From: Toxotes chatareus
Taxonomy: Eukaryota; Chordata; Actinopteri; Toxotidae
Direction: 5' to 3'
DNA: 64,000 nt
Assembly: GCA_016801885.1 (NCBI GenBank)
Contig: CM028890.1
Coordinates: 8,858,001 to 8,922,000 of the forward strand
The position numbers were made by a program, and so were the translations under genes. This document shows positions 13,201 to 22,240 of this stretch, piece after piece. Numbering within the stretch: the stretch's first letter is position 1; the number at the start of each line of letters is the position of its first letter. The notes beneath the pieces are model-generated. The model did no database searches. It saw only the letters and a list, made by a program, of their open reading frames with translations, and was not told the origin of the DNA.

Positions 13201-16200
13201 AAAAAAAAAAAACACATATGCAGTGCTATCCCCATTTTAGATGTCAAAAGGGTTTTGTGGCTCCGAGTGTTTTGTTTACTGTGGGAGACGGTCCAAATGG
13301 CTCTTTTAGTATTTAAGGTTGCTGACCCCTGTACTATGGAAAAGGCAGGCAAAGAATTAATGAATACATGAATCAACTGTGACACTTATAAAATGCTCTA
13401 TGTTGTCCCTGGCTCACCTGAATCTTCTTATTTATTTATTTATTCTTTTTACAGGTATTCCATTCCCTATAATAGTTGCCTGGGCCATCGGAAAGTTGTA
13501 TTATGAAAATGAACAGTAAGTATTCAAATCTATGGCCAGTTCCTCTGATATTTTCCTTACTTTCCTTACTCAGATGCTATGGTTCTTTCTTTTCCTTTGT
13601 CAACAGATGTTGGTTTGGTAAAGAACCTGGAAAATATATGGATTACATTTACCAGGGACCAGTTATTCTTGTACTCCTGGTAAGCAACAGCGCAGAAAGC
13701 CATTGCAGTGTGCACCCATGGCCATTATTTTCACATTATTTGTGAGAACCATTTATTCATATAACTACACTAACAAAAGATTTATCACTTAATGTCCGCT
13801 TGTAGGTGTAAACCGAGGAAAAAAATCTGACCCCAAAATGAAAATGGTTTTATAATGAAAGCTATTTCCATCCTACATCTAGCTCGTCAAAAGGTAGAAT
13901 TAATCTTGGTGATGGGTTAAGGCATTTTCGCACATAAGAATCCCGAAAACTAGAAACTGTATTCATAGAAATGGATCCACTAATGGTTATGTACAAGCTG
14001 TTAACAGCATATGGTAGCGCGGTGACCAGTTCTGATTTGTGTGTGTGCTCCTCTGACACCGTCTTGTTGAGAAAGGCAGTGGCTTTGCCTTGTGTCACCC
14101 TCCACCCCTCCCACTCAGCATTTAATGAGCAGTCTGTTTGCAGCAGAAATTTGTTCTGTGTATTTCAGTGAAAGCCATTAGAGCAGGGTTCAAAACTAAT
14201 TTTCTTTTGTCTGTTTTTCTAGATAAACTTTGTTTTCCTCTTCAACATAGTAAGAATTCTTATGACCAAACTAAGAGCTTCAACTACATCTGAAACAATA
14301 CAATACAGGTGAGTTGATTCTGTGCAAGATTCTACATTAAACAGAAATTAAACTCCTTCTCCTTCTATTTGTTGCTTCCAAGGACAACATGCAGTTATCT
14401 GAGGCTGTGAAGAAAATCCATTTCTTGCATCCAAGTAGCCAATTTAGAAAGCACTAAAGACTAATCAGACTAATTTGAAACGTAATTAATGTCACTGTTT
14501 AAATTCTGACTAAATTTCCTGATGTTAATGACATTAAAATCTAATCACTGCCAAGTGCTGCAATAGATCTATTATCATTTGTGTGGCTTTTTACTGTGCC
14601 TCTTTCAGGCTATGTATCTGTAATTGCAGTTATTATTGCTGGTAAATTAAAAATAATAAATCAGAATAACATCCTAGAACCTATTTATTTGATGTGTTTC
14701 ACACTGATACTTCAAGCAAGTAGGACATCTTTTTCTCTTTTTTTGACATAAAGTGATCAAAAACTCAAATTTCTAATCCTTTACATGTTTGTTTGTTTGT
14801 TTCTTCAGTTGTACTTTCAGTATGCTTCCCACAACATTTTCAATATCATAGGACAGATGGTCAAAGTTGCAAGGCAGACACAATTTAAAAATTTTTTTTT
14901 TTATGTTTCAGTAATCTCCCAAAAAGCCTATGGCAACAAGTAGAAAGGATTTTAGACTATGTTAAGAAAATGCTACTGTAGATGTGCCTGTCTAAGAAGT
15001 CTAGACAAACAAATTGACATGAGTGAACACAAGGTTGTACAGTACTTGTATGCAAGAGGCCATTTCACTTAGTCCCACCAGCAGTCGTCAGAGGTGGAAA
15101 AGCTCTCAAGTGTTTGACAGAACTTGATGAGTGAGAAATGGCAGAGATTTGGTGAGTGCGTGAGAGATTGCCGTGTGCAATCCTGCTTTATGTTGTTATG
15201 TTGTGCATCTGACAGCTAAAACTGTGAGTTTGTTTTCTTGCCTTTTATGACTCTGTCAAGTGCATTTCTCTCCTTCTGGGATTATTTCGAGTTTATGGGG
15301 TGTTTACAGTGTCACAGCTCAGACAACTTCAATTCAAGATTTTCTGCTTGGATTTGTGGTTGTTGGGTGAAAGGTATGCTGAAGTGAGCTACGGAGATTT
15401 AAGTAAGCAGAGGATATGAGTGTCTGGCATAAATTCTTGACCTCAAAATGTAACATAATGGTTCCTTCAAAATGCTGCTGATTTTACCAGAATTATATGA
15501 ACAGAACAATCAAGGGTGTGCATTTAATGAGAAAAGGTGGGATTTCCTGCCATCTAAAACTTTCTGACCTGTCTCAGCATGTCATGACCACTGGCAGAAA
15601 ACATACAGTATTTTTTAAGAATACATTTTCACCTAAATCCCTTCGGGAGGTTTTGATCATCCTCCAACATTACGCTTGCTTTGTCTTCTTAGTTAGCTCT
15701 TTACTCCATCAGGAAAACCCTGCTCACTTCAAACTGCAGAACCTTCAAGCCAAAATCCAATTATTACATCTCATTAACATTTATAACTGCTGTATAATTG
15801 CTTATTAGGAATAAAACAGTCTATTCATGCACTATGAAAATGTAAGACTAATAACTAATAATTGCCAAGTAAAAAGGATAACACACAGAATGTTTCTAAT
15901 AACTGCTTACAACTGATCTTCATAGCATTAGTAAATTACTTATTACCAATTTATAAAGCCATCAGTTACAGTGCAGCTTATAAGCCCTTCATAAAGAGTG
16001 CCTTGATATAAATGGTCCCCATCCTGCAAATTACACTTCATAATAATGTGTTGATATTGTGAGAATCAAAGTGTTAGTGGGTGTGTTTTTCCCACTGTGA
16101 CGCAGGATCACTCATTTTCTAAAACAAACTCAGATGAAATCCAAGTTCTTATTTTAGTCATTTCATAAACAATGTTCCATCCTCGTCTTCACAGAAAAGC

Positions 16201-18217
16201 TGTGAAAGCAACACTGGTCTTGCTACCTCTGCTGGGCATCACCTACATGCTCTTCTTTGTGAATCCGGGGGAGGATGACATCTCACAAATCGTTTTCATC
16301 TATTTCAACTCCTTTCTACAGTCTTTTCAGGTGAGAGTAAGGATAATGATACAGTGTGACACTGGCCTAGAAAACTGTCTATAAGGCGAACAGTGTGAAT
16401 TGTGCTGATTTAATAATGCGTTTTATCGCAGAGTTGTATCGCTTCTTTCAGGATGACTTTTCATCCTGCTTGTGGGAAGATGATTTGAAGTAGCATCCTG
16501 GCTGTGCTTACACACAATATGGCCCTCCTGCTTCATGTTCAGTGCTCTCATCTGTCAGGATTAACAGGGCCACATGGGCATGATTTCTGCTCTGTGGCCT
16601 TTTTTTTTTCCTTATCTTTCTATCTTCTCTGCTTAAATGTAAGGCTGAGTGGGAGAAAAGAAAAGAATGGATTTTCAAACAGAGTGTCTTTATAATCAAG
16701 AATTTAATTTGGCATGAGAAGATTTGCTCCCAAAATTGAACACGTAATTTCTCTTTCTTTTTTATTTTATAACTGCAGCATGTGAATTCTCTTTTGTCTA
16801 ATGAAAGGTGCCATTACACAATATTGCTGCGTTTACTATTTCTAACTGTAATGTGTCTTATTCTGCAGGGGTTCTTTGTGTCAGTGTTTTACTGCTTTCT
16901 AAATGGAGAGGTGAGTCACTGGAGTTTTGAAAAAGACTGTCAGTTTTTATTAATTTCATTCAGTTGTGAAATGTGTTTTTTGATATATGATCTTAATAAA
17001 ATCGTCTTTCCCCGATTAGTTTAGTGATGTTTCTTTCTAACTTACCTCCTCATTAGAATTTTTAAAGTTCAAACAGGTGTAGGATCAGGTAGCTCTCAAA
17101 AATCCTTAAAGAGTTTCTGTTCCATCAGTGAAACTGTAGCAATTTGATACCGATAACAATTTGGTCCTAAAATATGATAAATAACCTTAATTTAGTGCTG
17201 TAATTTTCATTTAATTGAAACAAAAGCAGAATGCTGGATATCCAACTGTTGTAAAGTCATTAATGCTATTATAAGGATAACACATTTGTCAGTAATTGTG
17301 GAAAATGAAGAACCCTCTTGCAGCTCTCTCCCGGCACTCGAATAATTGAAAGTCGGGGGTAGAGAGGCGATTAATTTGATGAGGAATTGTGAAGAATTTG
17401 AGTCACCCCTCTCGTAAAATTATTTAATGCAAGTTCAAGATTGCCATTGGCAAAAGTGATTGTGTGGGTGTTCATTTTTGTTTTCTTTGGGTTTGTTTTT
17501 TTTTTGGCCCGGCCCTGGCTTGCAAGGCAGGGAAATGCTTTGTTGGGCATTCTCCAAATGCCTGTGGTTTCTCCACATATGGCCAGTAAAACATTTACAG
17601 TGAAGGCACAGTGAGAACTTTTCTTTCACATTGTTATTTCCATAAACCTTAAAATGTAAATTCAGTAAGAAATTCAGTGCACATTTCTCTTCAGGTTTTT
17701 CTGGATTGTTTGTGTGTTTCCCTTCATCATTAAGGGAAAGGTTTTACATGAGCTTGTTCACTTCCTTGCCAAAAAAATTAGAATAGAGGATCTTTTTATT
17801 TTCTTAGACAAGAGGATTAAGACAACAGGTAAAAGCAAAAACCACAAACAAAAACAAATTAGTAACATGTCAGTGAGCTTTAAAAGTGCTTCCAGTCATT
17901 ATGCTAACTGTATCCTGGCTGTATTTTTAATGGACAGACACGATGTGGTCCAAATCTTCAAACTCTCAGAAAGAAAGAAAGAAAGTTTCCCAAAATGTCA
18001 AACTATTCCTTCAACAACAAAAAGTCAACATCAAGGTTTGAAGCTGTAATATTTCCTCTTCTCCGTGCATTTTAAGGTACGTTCTGCCGTAAGGAAACGG
18101 TGGCATCGCTGGCAGGACAACCACGCCCTTCGAGTGAGAGTGGCACGAGCCATGTCCATCCCCACATCTCCAACCAGGATCAGCTTCCACAGCATCAAAC
18201 AGACCACAGCTGTGTGA
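7164..18217 (+). CDS. crhr2: corticotropin-releasing hormone receptor 2 (5' end missing)
   Basis: Class B (secretin-family) GPCR of the plasma membrane that binds CRH/urocortin peptides and couples mainly to Gs and cAMP. Ten exons join in frame (7164-7249, 7820-7926, 9081-9198, 9362-9515, 13455-13515, 13607-13679, 14223-14308, 16195-16330, 16869-16910, 18077-18217) to give 333 residues and a TGA stop. Seen in order: the end of the extracellular domain with two N-glycosylation sequons (NGT, NYS), TM1 to TM7, and a tail ending KQTTAV. Sequence around TM2-TM3 (TTFILRNVMWFLLQL, then HESNE) and the ISQIVF segment before TM7 fit CRHR2 rather than CRHR1, as I recall those families. The signal peptide and most of the hormone-binding domain are encoded upstream, apparently outside the window. 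Junction phases are consistent throughout. Intron 2 uses a GC donor. Confidence 0.95.
7820..7926 (+). CDS. crhr2: crhr2 exon: TM1
   Basis: Acceptor TTTTTCCAG. Reads RKYPMHYKIALIINYLGHC and continues through the first membrane helix to FLCL, ending AG in phase 2. The next exon supplies G to complete Arg. The donor is GCAAGT, not GT: no GT near this point restores the reading frame into the next exon. Confidence 0.95.
7927..9080 (+). other. crhr2 intron with GC-AG splice sites
   Basis: The intron begins GCAAGT after an exonic AG and ends TTTAG. This matches the known consensus of the rare GC-AG class of U2 introns, which need strong pairing with U1 at the remaining donor positions. A poly-A/AGAA-rich patch lies near 8808-8834. 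No gene or repeat family was recognised inside. Confidence 0.85.
9081..9198 (+). CDS. crhr2: crhr2 exon: first intracellular loop and TM2
   Basis: Begins with G that completes the split Arg, then SIRCLRNIIHWNLITTF and the second helix, ending LIDHNIHESNE in phase 0. Donor GTAACA. The RCLRN loop and FILRN core are strongly conserved in CRH receptors. Confidence 0.96.
9362..9515 (+). CDS. crhr2: crhr2 exon: TM3 and start of TM4
   Basis: A pyrimidine-rich acceptor ends at 9361. Reads PWCRLITTIYNYF, then TNFFWMFVEGCYLHT (TM3, with the Cys that normally pairs with extracellular loop 2), then TYSTDKLRKW and FLFIGW. It ends in phase 1 before GTGAGT; the split codon makes Cys. Confidence 0.96.
10535..10575. 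repeat. short hairpin (15-bp arms)
   Basis: Arms at 10535-10549 and 10561-10575 pair with one mismatch (GTGTCTTTTGCTGCA against TGCTGCAAAAGACAC) around an 11-base loop. It adjoins a TG/AC-rich palindromic patch. It could fold in RNA, but its short stem is unlike a typical pre-miRNA. Confidence 0.6.
11427..11446. repeat. poly-T run
   Basis: Homopolymer of about 20 T within the crhr2 intron. Confidence 0.9.
11782..11969. mobile_element. 188-bp hAT-like MITE with perfect 8-bp target duplication
   Basis: Starts CAGGGGTGTCCAAACTG and ends with the inverse, AGTTTGGACACCCCTG. It is flanked on both sides by GCTTAAAT (11774-11781 and 11970-11977), a perfect 8-bp duplication as made by hAT transposases. 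The arms are long: GTGTGGCTGCAGGTTTTTG and GTTCCAACCAA recur inverted in the right half, so most of the element can fold back on itself. The right arm has about 15 extra bases near GGGCCC. It encodes no protein and would need a transposase supplied in trans. Confidence 0.95.
12682..13331. mobile_element. 650-bp non-autonomous hAT element with perfect 8-bp target duplication
   Basis: Terminal inverted repeats CAGGGGTCGGCAACC (left) and GGTTGCTGACCCCTG (right) match over 15 bp with one mismatch. The flanks are identical 8-mers TACTATGG (12674-12681 and 13332-13339). Subterminal sequence contains GAGCCGCATGTGGCTC, an imperfect palindrome, and a CpG-rich core near 12900-12990. No transposase frame is present. 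The termini match the widespread vertebrate hAT group beginning CAGGGGTCNGCAACC. The perfect duplication suggests insertion more recent than the surrounding diverged repeats. Confidence 0.95.
13455..13515 (+). CDS. crhr2: crhr2 exon: TM4
   Basis: Acceptor TTTTTACAG. GT completes Cys, then IPFPIIVAWAIGKLYYENE, ending CA in phase 2 before GTAAGT. With the next exon's A the split codon is Gln. Confidence 0.96.
13607..13679 (+). CDS. crhr2: crhr2 exon: extracellular loop 2 and start of TM5
   Basis: Follows a 91-bp intron. Reads CWFGKEPGKYMDYIYQGP then VILVLL, ending in phase 0 before GTAAGC. The Cys is the expected loop 2 partner of the TM3 Cys. Confidence 0.96.
14223..14308 (+). CDS. crhr2: crhr2 exon: TM5 and third intracellular loop
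   Basis: Acceptor GTTTTTCTAG. Reads INFVFLFNIVRILMTKL, then RASTTSETIQY, ending AG before GTGAGT. The KLRASTTSETIQYRK segment is the conserved G-protein-contacting loop of CRH receptors. Confidence 0.96.
14309..16194 (+). other. crhr2 intron between ICL3 and TM6 exons
   Basis: This 1.9-kb intron is AT-rich and has T-rich and A-rich patches. Nothing beyond splice sites (GTGAGT, CTTCACAG) and chance open frames was recognised. Confidence 0.8.
16195..16330 (+). CDS. crhr2: crhr2 exon: TM6 and most of TM7
   Basis: A completes Arg, then KAVKATLVLLPLLGITYM, LFFVNPGEDDIS, and FIYFNSFLQSFQ, in phase 0 before GTGAGA. LLPLLGITY is the class B TM6 signature. Confidence 0.97.
16869..16910 (+). CDS. crhr2: crhr2 exon: end of TM7 (42 bp)
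   Basis: A 14-codon micro-exon, GFFVSVFYCFLNGE, typical of class B GPCR genes. Acceptor TTCTGCAG, donor GTGAGT, both boundaries in phase 0. Confidence 0.96.
17860..18015. repeat. partial copy of a dispersed fold-back repeat (family A)
   Basis: The diverged right part of a repeat also seen at 19986-20321 and 63461-63565. It contains a GTGAGCTTTAAAAGTGCT-like segment, an AATGGACAGACA-like segment, and ends TTTCCCAAAATGTCAAACTA then TTCCTTC. It ends only about 60 bp upstream of the last crhr2 coding exon. I recall this family as common in spiny-rayed fishes but cannot name it. Confidence 0.65.
18077..18217 (+). CDS. crhr2: crhr2 last coding exon: cytoplasmic tail
   Basis: The acceptor is TTTTAAG, a weak pyrimidine tract. 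Reads VRSAVRKRWHRWQDNHALR, then ARAMSIPTSPTRISFHSIKQ and TTAV before TGA. RKRWHRWQD is the juxtamembrane eighth-helix region of CRH receptors. The Ser/Thr-rich tail offers kinase sites, and the terminal TAV fits a class I PDZ ligand (S/T-x-V). Confidence 0.97.
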   Translation, partial: VRSAVRKRWHRWQDNHALRVRVARAMSIPTSPTRISFHSIKQTTAV

Positions 18218-21200
18218 CCAGGGGAACAAGGACATGTACATAATCTCCACTACAGCGTCTGGGGGAACAGACTTACTGTTTTTTCCCCACTACAAGTAAT
18301 GAAGCAAATTACAGAACAGACTGATTCCTCTGACAAGGCCACAGTTTATCCAGTGTGACTGAAGATTCAGACAGTTTCTCTTCTGTCTGGTGAGAAAAAT
18401 AAACACCCAAAATTACACTTTAACTGCAAATGACGTAAAATGGACACATACGATTCTTGGAGGATTTATGTCCCTTTACATACTGTACAAGAGGGATGAG
18501 GGTTTGACGTTTTCTAGAGATGAAAAGAGCCACATTTAAAAGACATAAAAATGACATCAACATCAAACTGTCACATCATATCAAGTCTTATTGTCTGATC
18601 TTACAGTGTTGTTATTGTTACTAATCTTACTGCTTAGAGGTTATCAGTGGAGCAAGATAATCCCACAGGATTTGCAGCAGGATACATCATACAGTCGTAG
18701 GCAACGTGGCTCCATTGTTACTCTGAGGGAATGCATCGAGGAATACTTGCAGTTTAACTGACTAAGATGTATTCATAATGTTGCCAAAACAGCCATTTGT
18801 ATTTAGTCTGATGAACATCAAAATGCAAAAATGCTCTTTGAGTTTACTGCTCCATGGCATCAAAAGCTGCTTTTGACAGCCCGGAAAGAAGCTTGGTGGA
18901 AGAAGATGGTTCACCTGAATTAAATATAAAAAAAAACTGTACAGAATAAAAGGCATAAGATTTAAAAGAGTCACTGCTTGCTGAAGGGAAAAGGGATTCA
19001 GAATAACTTAGTGAGAAGAATAATTGGTTTTCACCATAACGCAATGTGAACAGGCGTGCAGTTTGGTCAGCATTAGCTGATTATTTTATACAAACAAGCC
19101 ATTCTAATGGAGCTTTTATAATGTTTCCTCAGAGGAGCCCTCTCCTTAAAATCTGTGTTCTTTTATACAATGTTGATTTTTTTTTTTTGATTTTTTTTTA
19201 AGTCTTGCAGTGTACTGTTTAAAAAAATGTTAAAATGCTTCTTCACAAGCTAGGCTTCCTTTCTAATGCTGTGGTCCAGGTATTTGTTTCCACCACTGGG
19301 TTTCACTTCCCCCTGGATTTTGCTTTTGGTGTCAACAAAAAAAGCAGTTTAATGTGTGAATTCCCTGAGGCTGAAGCATGAGGAGTCCAAAATTAAAGCT
19401 CTCTTCGAAAGGAGTAAAGATGAGACACTCTCCCAGCACCATAAAATAACATATATATGTGAGTGTATTTGTTATTTTATGGATCTGGGAGAACAATTTG
19501 AAGTCATTTATGTAATGTATATGTGAGTTAAGTGCCATGCATGGATTTATCATGCAGGCACAGTGCAAGCAGATTAAATTCTTTTGGCCTTATAAAATCC
19601 ATGTGGCTTTCTCGTAATCAGTGTCACGACTAAGCTGCTGGTTCAAGAGAAGAGAAGCTTGATGAAGTGAGCGCCATTCGCTTCCCTAAACACTTGGCCC
19701 TGGTCAGATCAACATACTGCCGAGCTGCAATATCAACTCTTACATCTGCTCAGGCTTCTCAAACAGTAATACCAGGAACAGCTATCTCTGTGCAGTGACA
19801 AACAAAAAATACCTTTGTTTTCTACAAAGGATAAAGAGGGAAGAGGATATATTAGTTTTGAATAGGATTACAAACAAAGTCTGAATTATGTACAAGCTTA
19901 ATCTTTGTTGCAGACGTTCCTTTGTGTGTCCCTGTCCGTGTCAGAAAGACTGTTTTGGTCTATCAAATGGTACAATTAAGAATGTTTAAAGGAAGAGTTT
20001 GGAAAAGATGCTTGTTGACTTTCTAGCTAAGAATTACATGACATGATCAATACCAATTTCACATCTGTTTGTTAATTATGAATGTTGTTTTTACACCTTG
20101 GTATTTTGTATGGATTAAACAAACAAGTAGCAGGTGAACTTTTGAGAGATTTTGTAATCTGAGGACAGAACCAGGCTGGCTCTTTCCCTCTTTTTACAGT
20201 TTTTAAGCTAAGCTAAGCTAACTGGCTCCTAGTTGTAGATTGATGTTTAGCATTGAGAGTGGTACTGATCTTCTCATCTAAACCTTGGCAAGAAAGTAAA
20301 TAAGCATATTTCTCAAAATATCTTTTTTTTTCCAAGGAAATAATCTTGTCTTATTTTAGCTTAGTTTGTATTTATTTGTTGGTTATTTATCTGTTTATAT
20401 TTTTAAATGATTTGATACTGAGTAGGCTATTAAAATCCACTGGACCTGCAGTTCTGTAGAGTTTGGATTTAAAAAGGATTAAAATATACAACATTTCTGT
20501 GAGATCTGTGATCACGTGTATTTGAGGGTGTTGTACAGAACATATTTCATCAGTCTCTGTTTTAAAATATACATTTCAGATTCGTATTTTTTTTTTACTT
20601 TTGTTACCTTACTGCAGACCTTTTTTGTTGTTGTTGATGTGCTGCTCAAGTGGACTGGTGTTATGTGTTATATCAAATGTTGATCACCCAAACTGATTTT
20701 GATGTAAATATTTTCATTTCTGTTTCCAGCGTCAAAACTCGTGCAGCTGTAACACCGCACGCCCTTCCATGACCTCATCCTAAACACAAGAAGTACATTA
20801 TGGAATAGTTGTGAAATATTTTCATATATAAATAAGTAAACAAATCATTTATTAACTCACCAAAGAGACAACCACGTTTACCAACATACAGAATTTTTTT
20901 ATTATCTACAGATTTCTATTGGTCCCACTGCACTTTGTAGACCAATCTTGTTGATGTTATTTCATACACCATTTATTGTACATGAGTAAGTGTATTCTGT
21001 GTAGTGTGATGTCAGATTTGCTAACTTCTAACGTTTGGCCTACTGATTTTATGGAAGACTCTTTGTTGAACCACCCATGATGCCTTACAAACAGATGGAA
21101 ATGTTTTTTTGTGTGTGTGAAAAGGTATTATTGTGGTTACAGATATACATTTGTACATGCACTTGTAAAAGGAAAAATATTGATTTAAATTAAAATTATA

Positions 21201-21440
21201 CTCTTATTTCTGGTCTTTGGCTTTTCATGTTAAAGGTCTCATATTTTCAAGGGAGCTTGTAAACAACAGTGATCAGTGTTGACAGGGTTGAGTATATGAT
21301 GCGTTACGTCTATTCAGTTACACTTGGTAATTTGACATTAGCCACAGATTTGCACTAATAGGACTTAGTTGATTCACTTGCTATTTATCCCTCATACCTC
21401 CAAGCACTGTATGAAATAAATGCAGCACTCCTGTAATGAC
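18218..21440 (+). other. putative crhr2 3' UTR and downstream flank
   Basis: This follows the crhr2 stop. Two AATAAA hexamers are visible, at 18398-18403 (about 180 bp after the stop) and 21415-21420, so short and long 3' UTR forms are possible. The stretch is AT-rich and contains one full family A fold-back repeat. No other gene was recognised. Transcript ends are inferred from hexamers alone. Confidence 0.4.
19986..20321. mobile_element. fold-back/MITE-like repeat, family A (near full length)
   Basis: The left arm begins AAAGGAAGAGTTTGG and includes ACTTTCTAGC and GATCAATACCA. The right arm contains GAGAGTGGTACTGATCTTCT then TTGGCAAGAAAGTAAATAAG and ends CATATTTCTCAAAATA, the approximate inverse of the left arm. 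Between the arms are GTTTTTACACCTTGGTATTT, GGATTAAACAAACAAGTAG, CAGGCTGGCTCTTTCCCTC and AAGCTAAGCTAAGCTAACTG. The layout (long diverged terminal inverted repeats, no coding capacity) is that of an old MITE. No target duplication is obvious. Confidence 0.75.
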
Positions 21441-21689
21441 TCAATGAAGCAGTAGCGGATCTACATTGAAGTTGCTATACTATAGTCAGCTATACTGAAG
21501 TTGCTTCTTTCATTTGAGGAACATCACGAAACTCAAAAACATTGTACAGCCCTCATCTGTAGCATTCACAGGCAACATGCTCCTCACTCACGGGTGCGCA
21601 GGCCCGAGAAGCCTGCAACAGCCCTATGTAAATCAACAGGGTAAATAGTTTGCCAAATCAAGCTTTTAAATGATTGTGTACTGTGCCTC

Positions 21690-21714
21690 TGTGTGTGTGT
21701 GTGTGTGTGTGTGT
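21690..21714. repeat. (TG)n microsatellite
   Basis: About 12 perfect TG units between the convergent genes. Confidence 0.9.
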
Positions 21715-22061
21715 TTTTGATCAACAGTGTGAACAGTGAACTAAAACTGCTTTCATTTCCCTTTCTACACAATCTCCTTCTACAATTCTTAGCAAAATCC
21801 TCTCTGCCTCACTTAGCCCTAATGTATTAGGGCTGATCCACTACAAAGGACACTGAATCAAAAATGTGTTTTGAACGGGTTAAAATTATTGCGCCTTTAA
21901 AAAAATCTTACTAAATTGAAGGCAAGACTTTGATATTAAAGAAAACACTTGTTGTTTTTTTTAGCAACAGAAACATGATATATGCAAAAAATCAATGACT
22001 TATCTCTCTTGTTGCCATAAAATGTGGAAGTTGGAATTCCCACCACTTTGAAAAGACAGTG

Positions 22062-22240
22062 CACTTTTATACATGCATGCTTGTGGTGCATGTTGGGAGA
22101 TGGGCCGGCTGTCCACACTGTGCCAAGCCAGCCACCACCCTGAGTCAGGGTGCCACTTTTATACATGCATGCTTGTGGTGCATGCTAGGAGATGCCACCC
22201 CAGGAGGCTGCCCGTTTCAGCCATGCCAAAAACCGCCCCT
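22062..22240. repeat. imperfect tandem duplication, copies 92 bp apart
   Basis: The phrase CACTTTTATACATGCATGCT and the following TGTGGTGCATG occur at 22062 and again at 22154. Each is followed by GGAGATG and then a C/G-rich tail with TGCCAA. Each copy carries a small palindromic CATGC...GCATG core. The block is GC-richer than its surroundings. Two units are clear; there may be an older third fragment. No coding sense was found. Confidence 0.8.

Larger units (their letters stand above)
9516..13454 (+). other. crhr2 intron hosting two hAT-type elements
   Basis: This 3.9-kb intron lies in the TM4 coding region. It contains a small hairpin at 10535-10575, poly-T at 11427-11446, a 188-bp MITE at 11782-11969 and a 650-bp hAT element at 12682-13331. 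Sequence at about 12340-12680 (rich in AGGCA and AAACAGGCAA-like phrases) resembles an older dispersed repeat into which the hAT element inserted, but I cannot name it. Confidence 0.8.
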
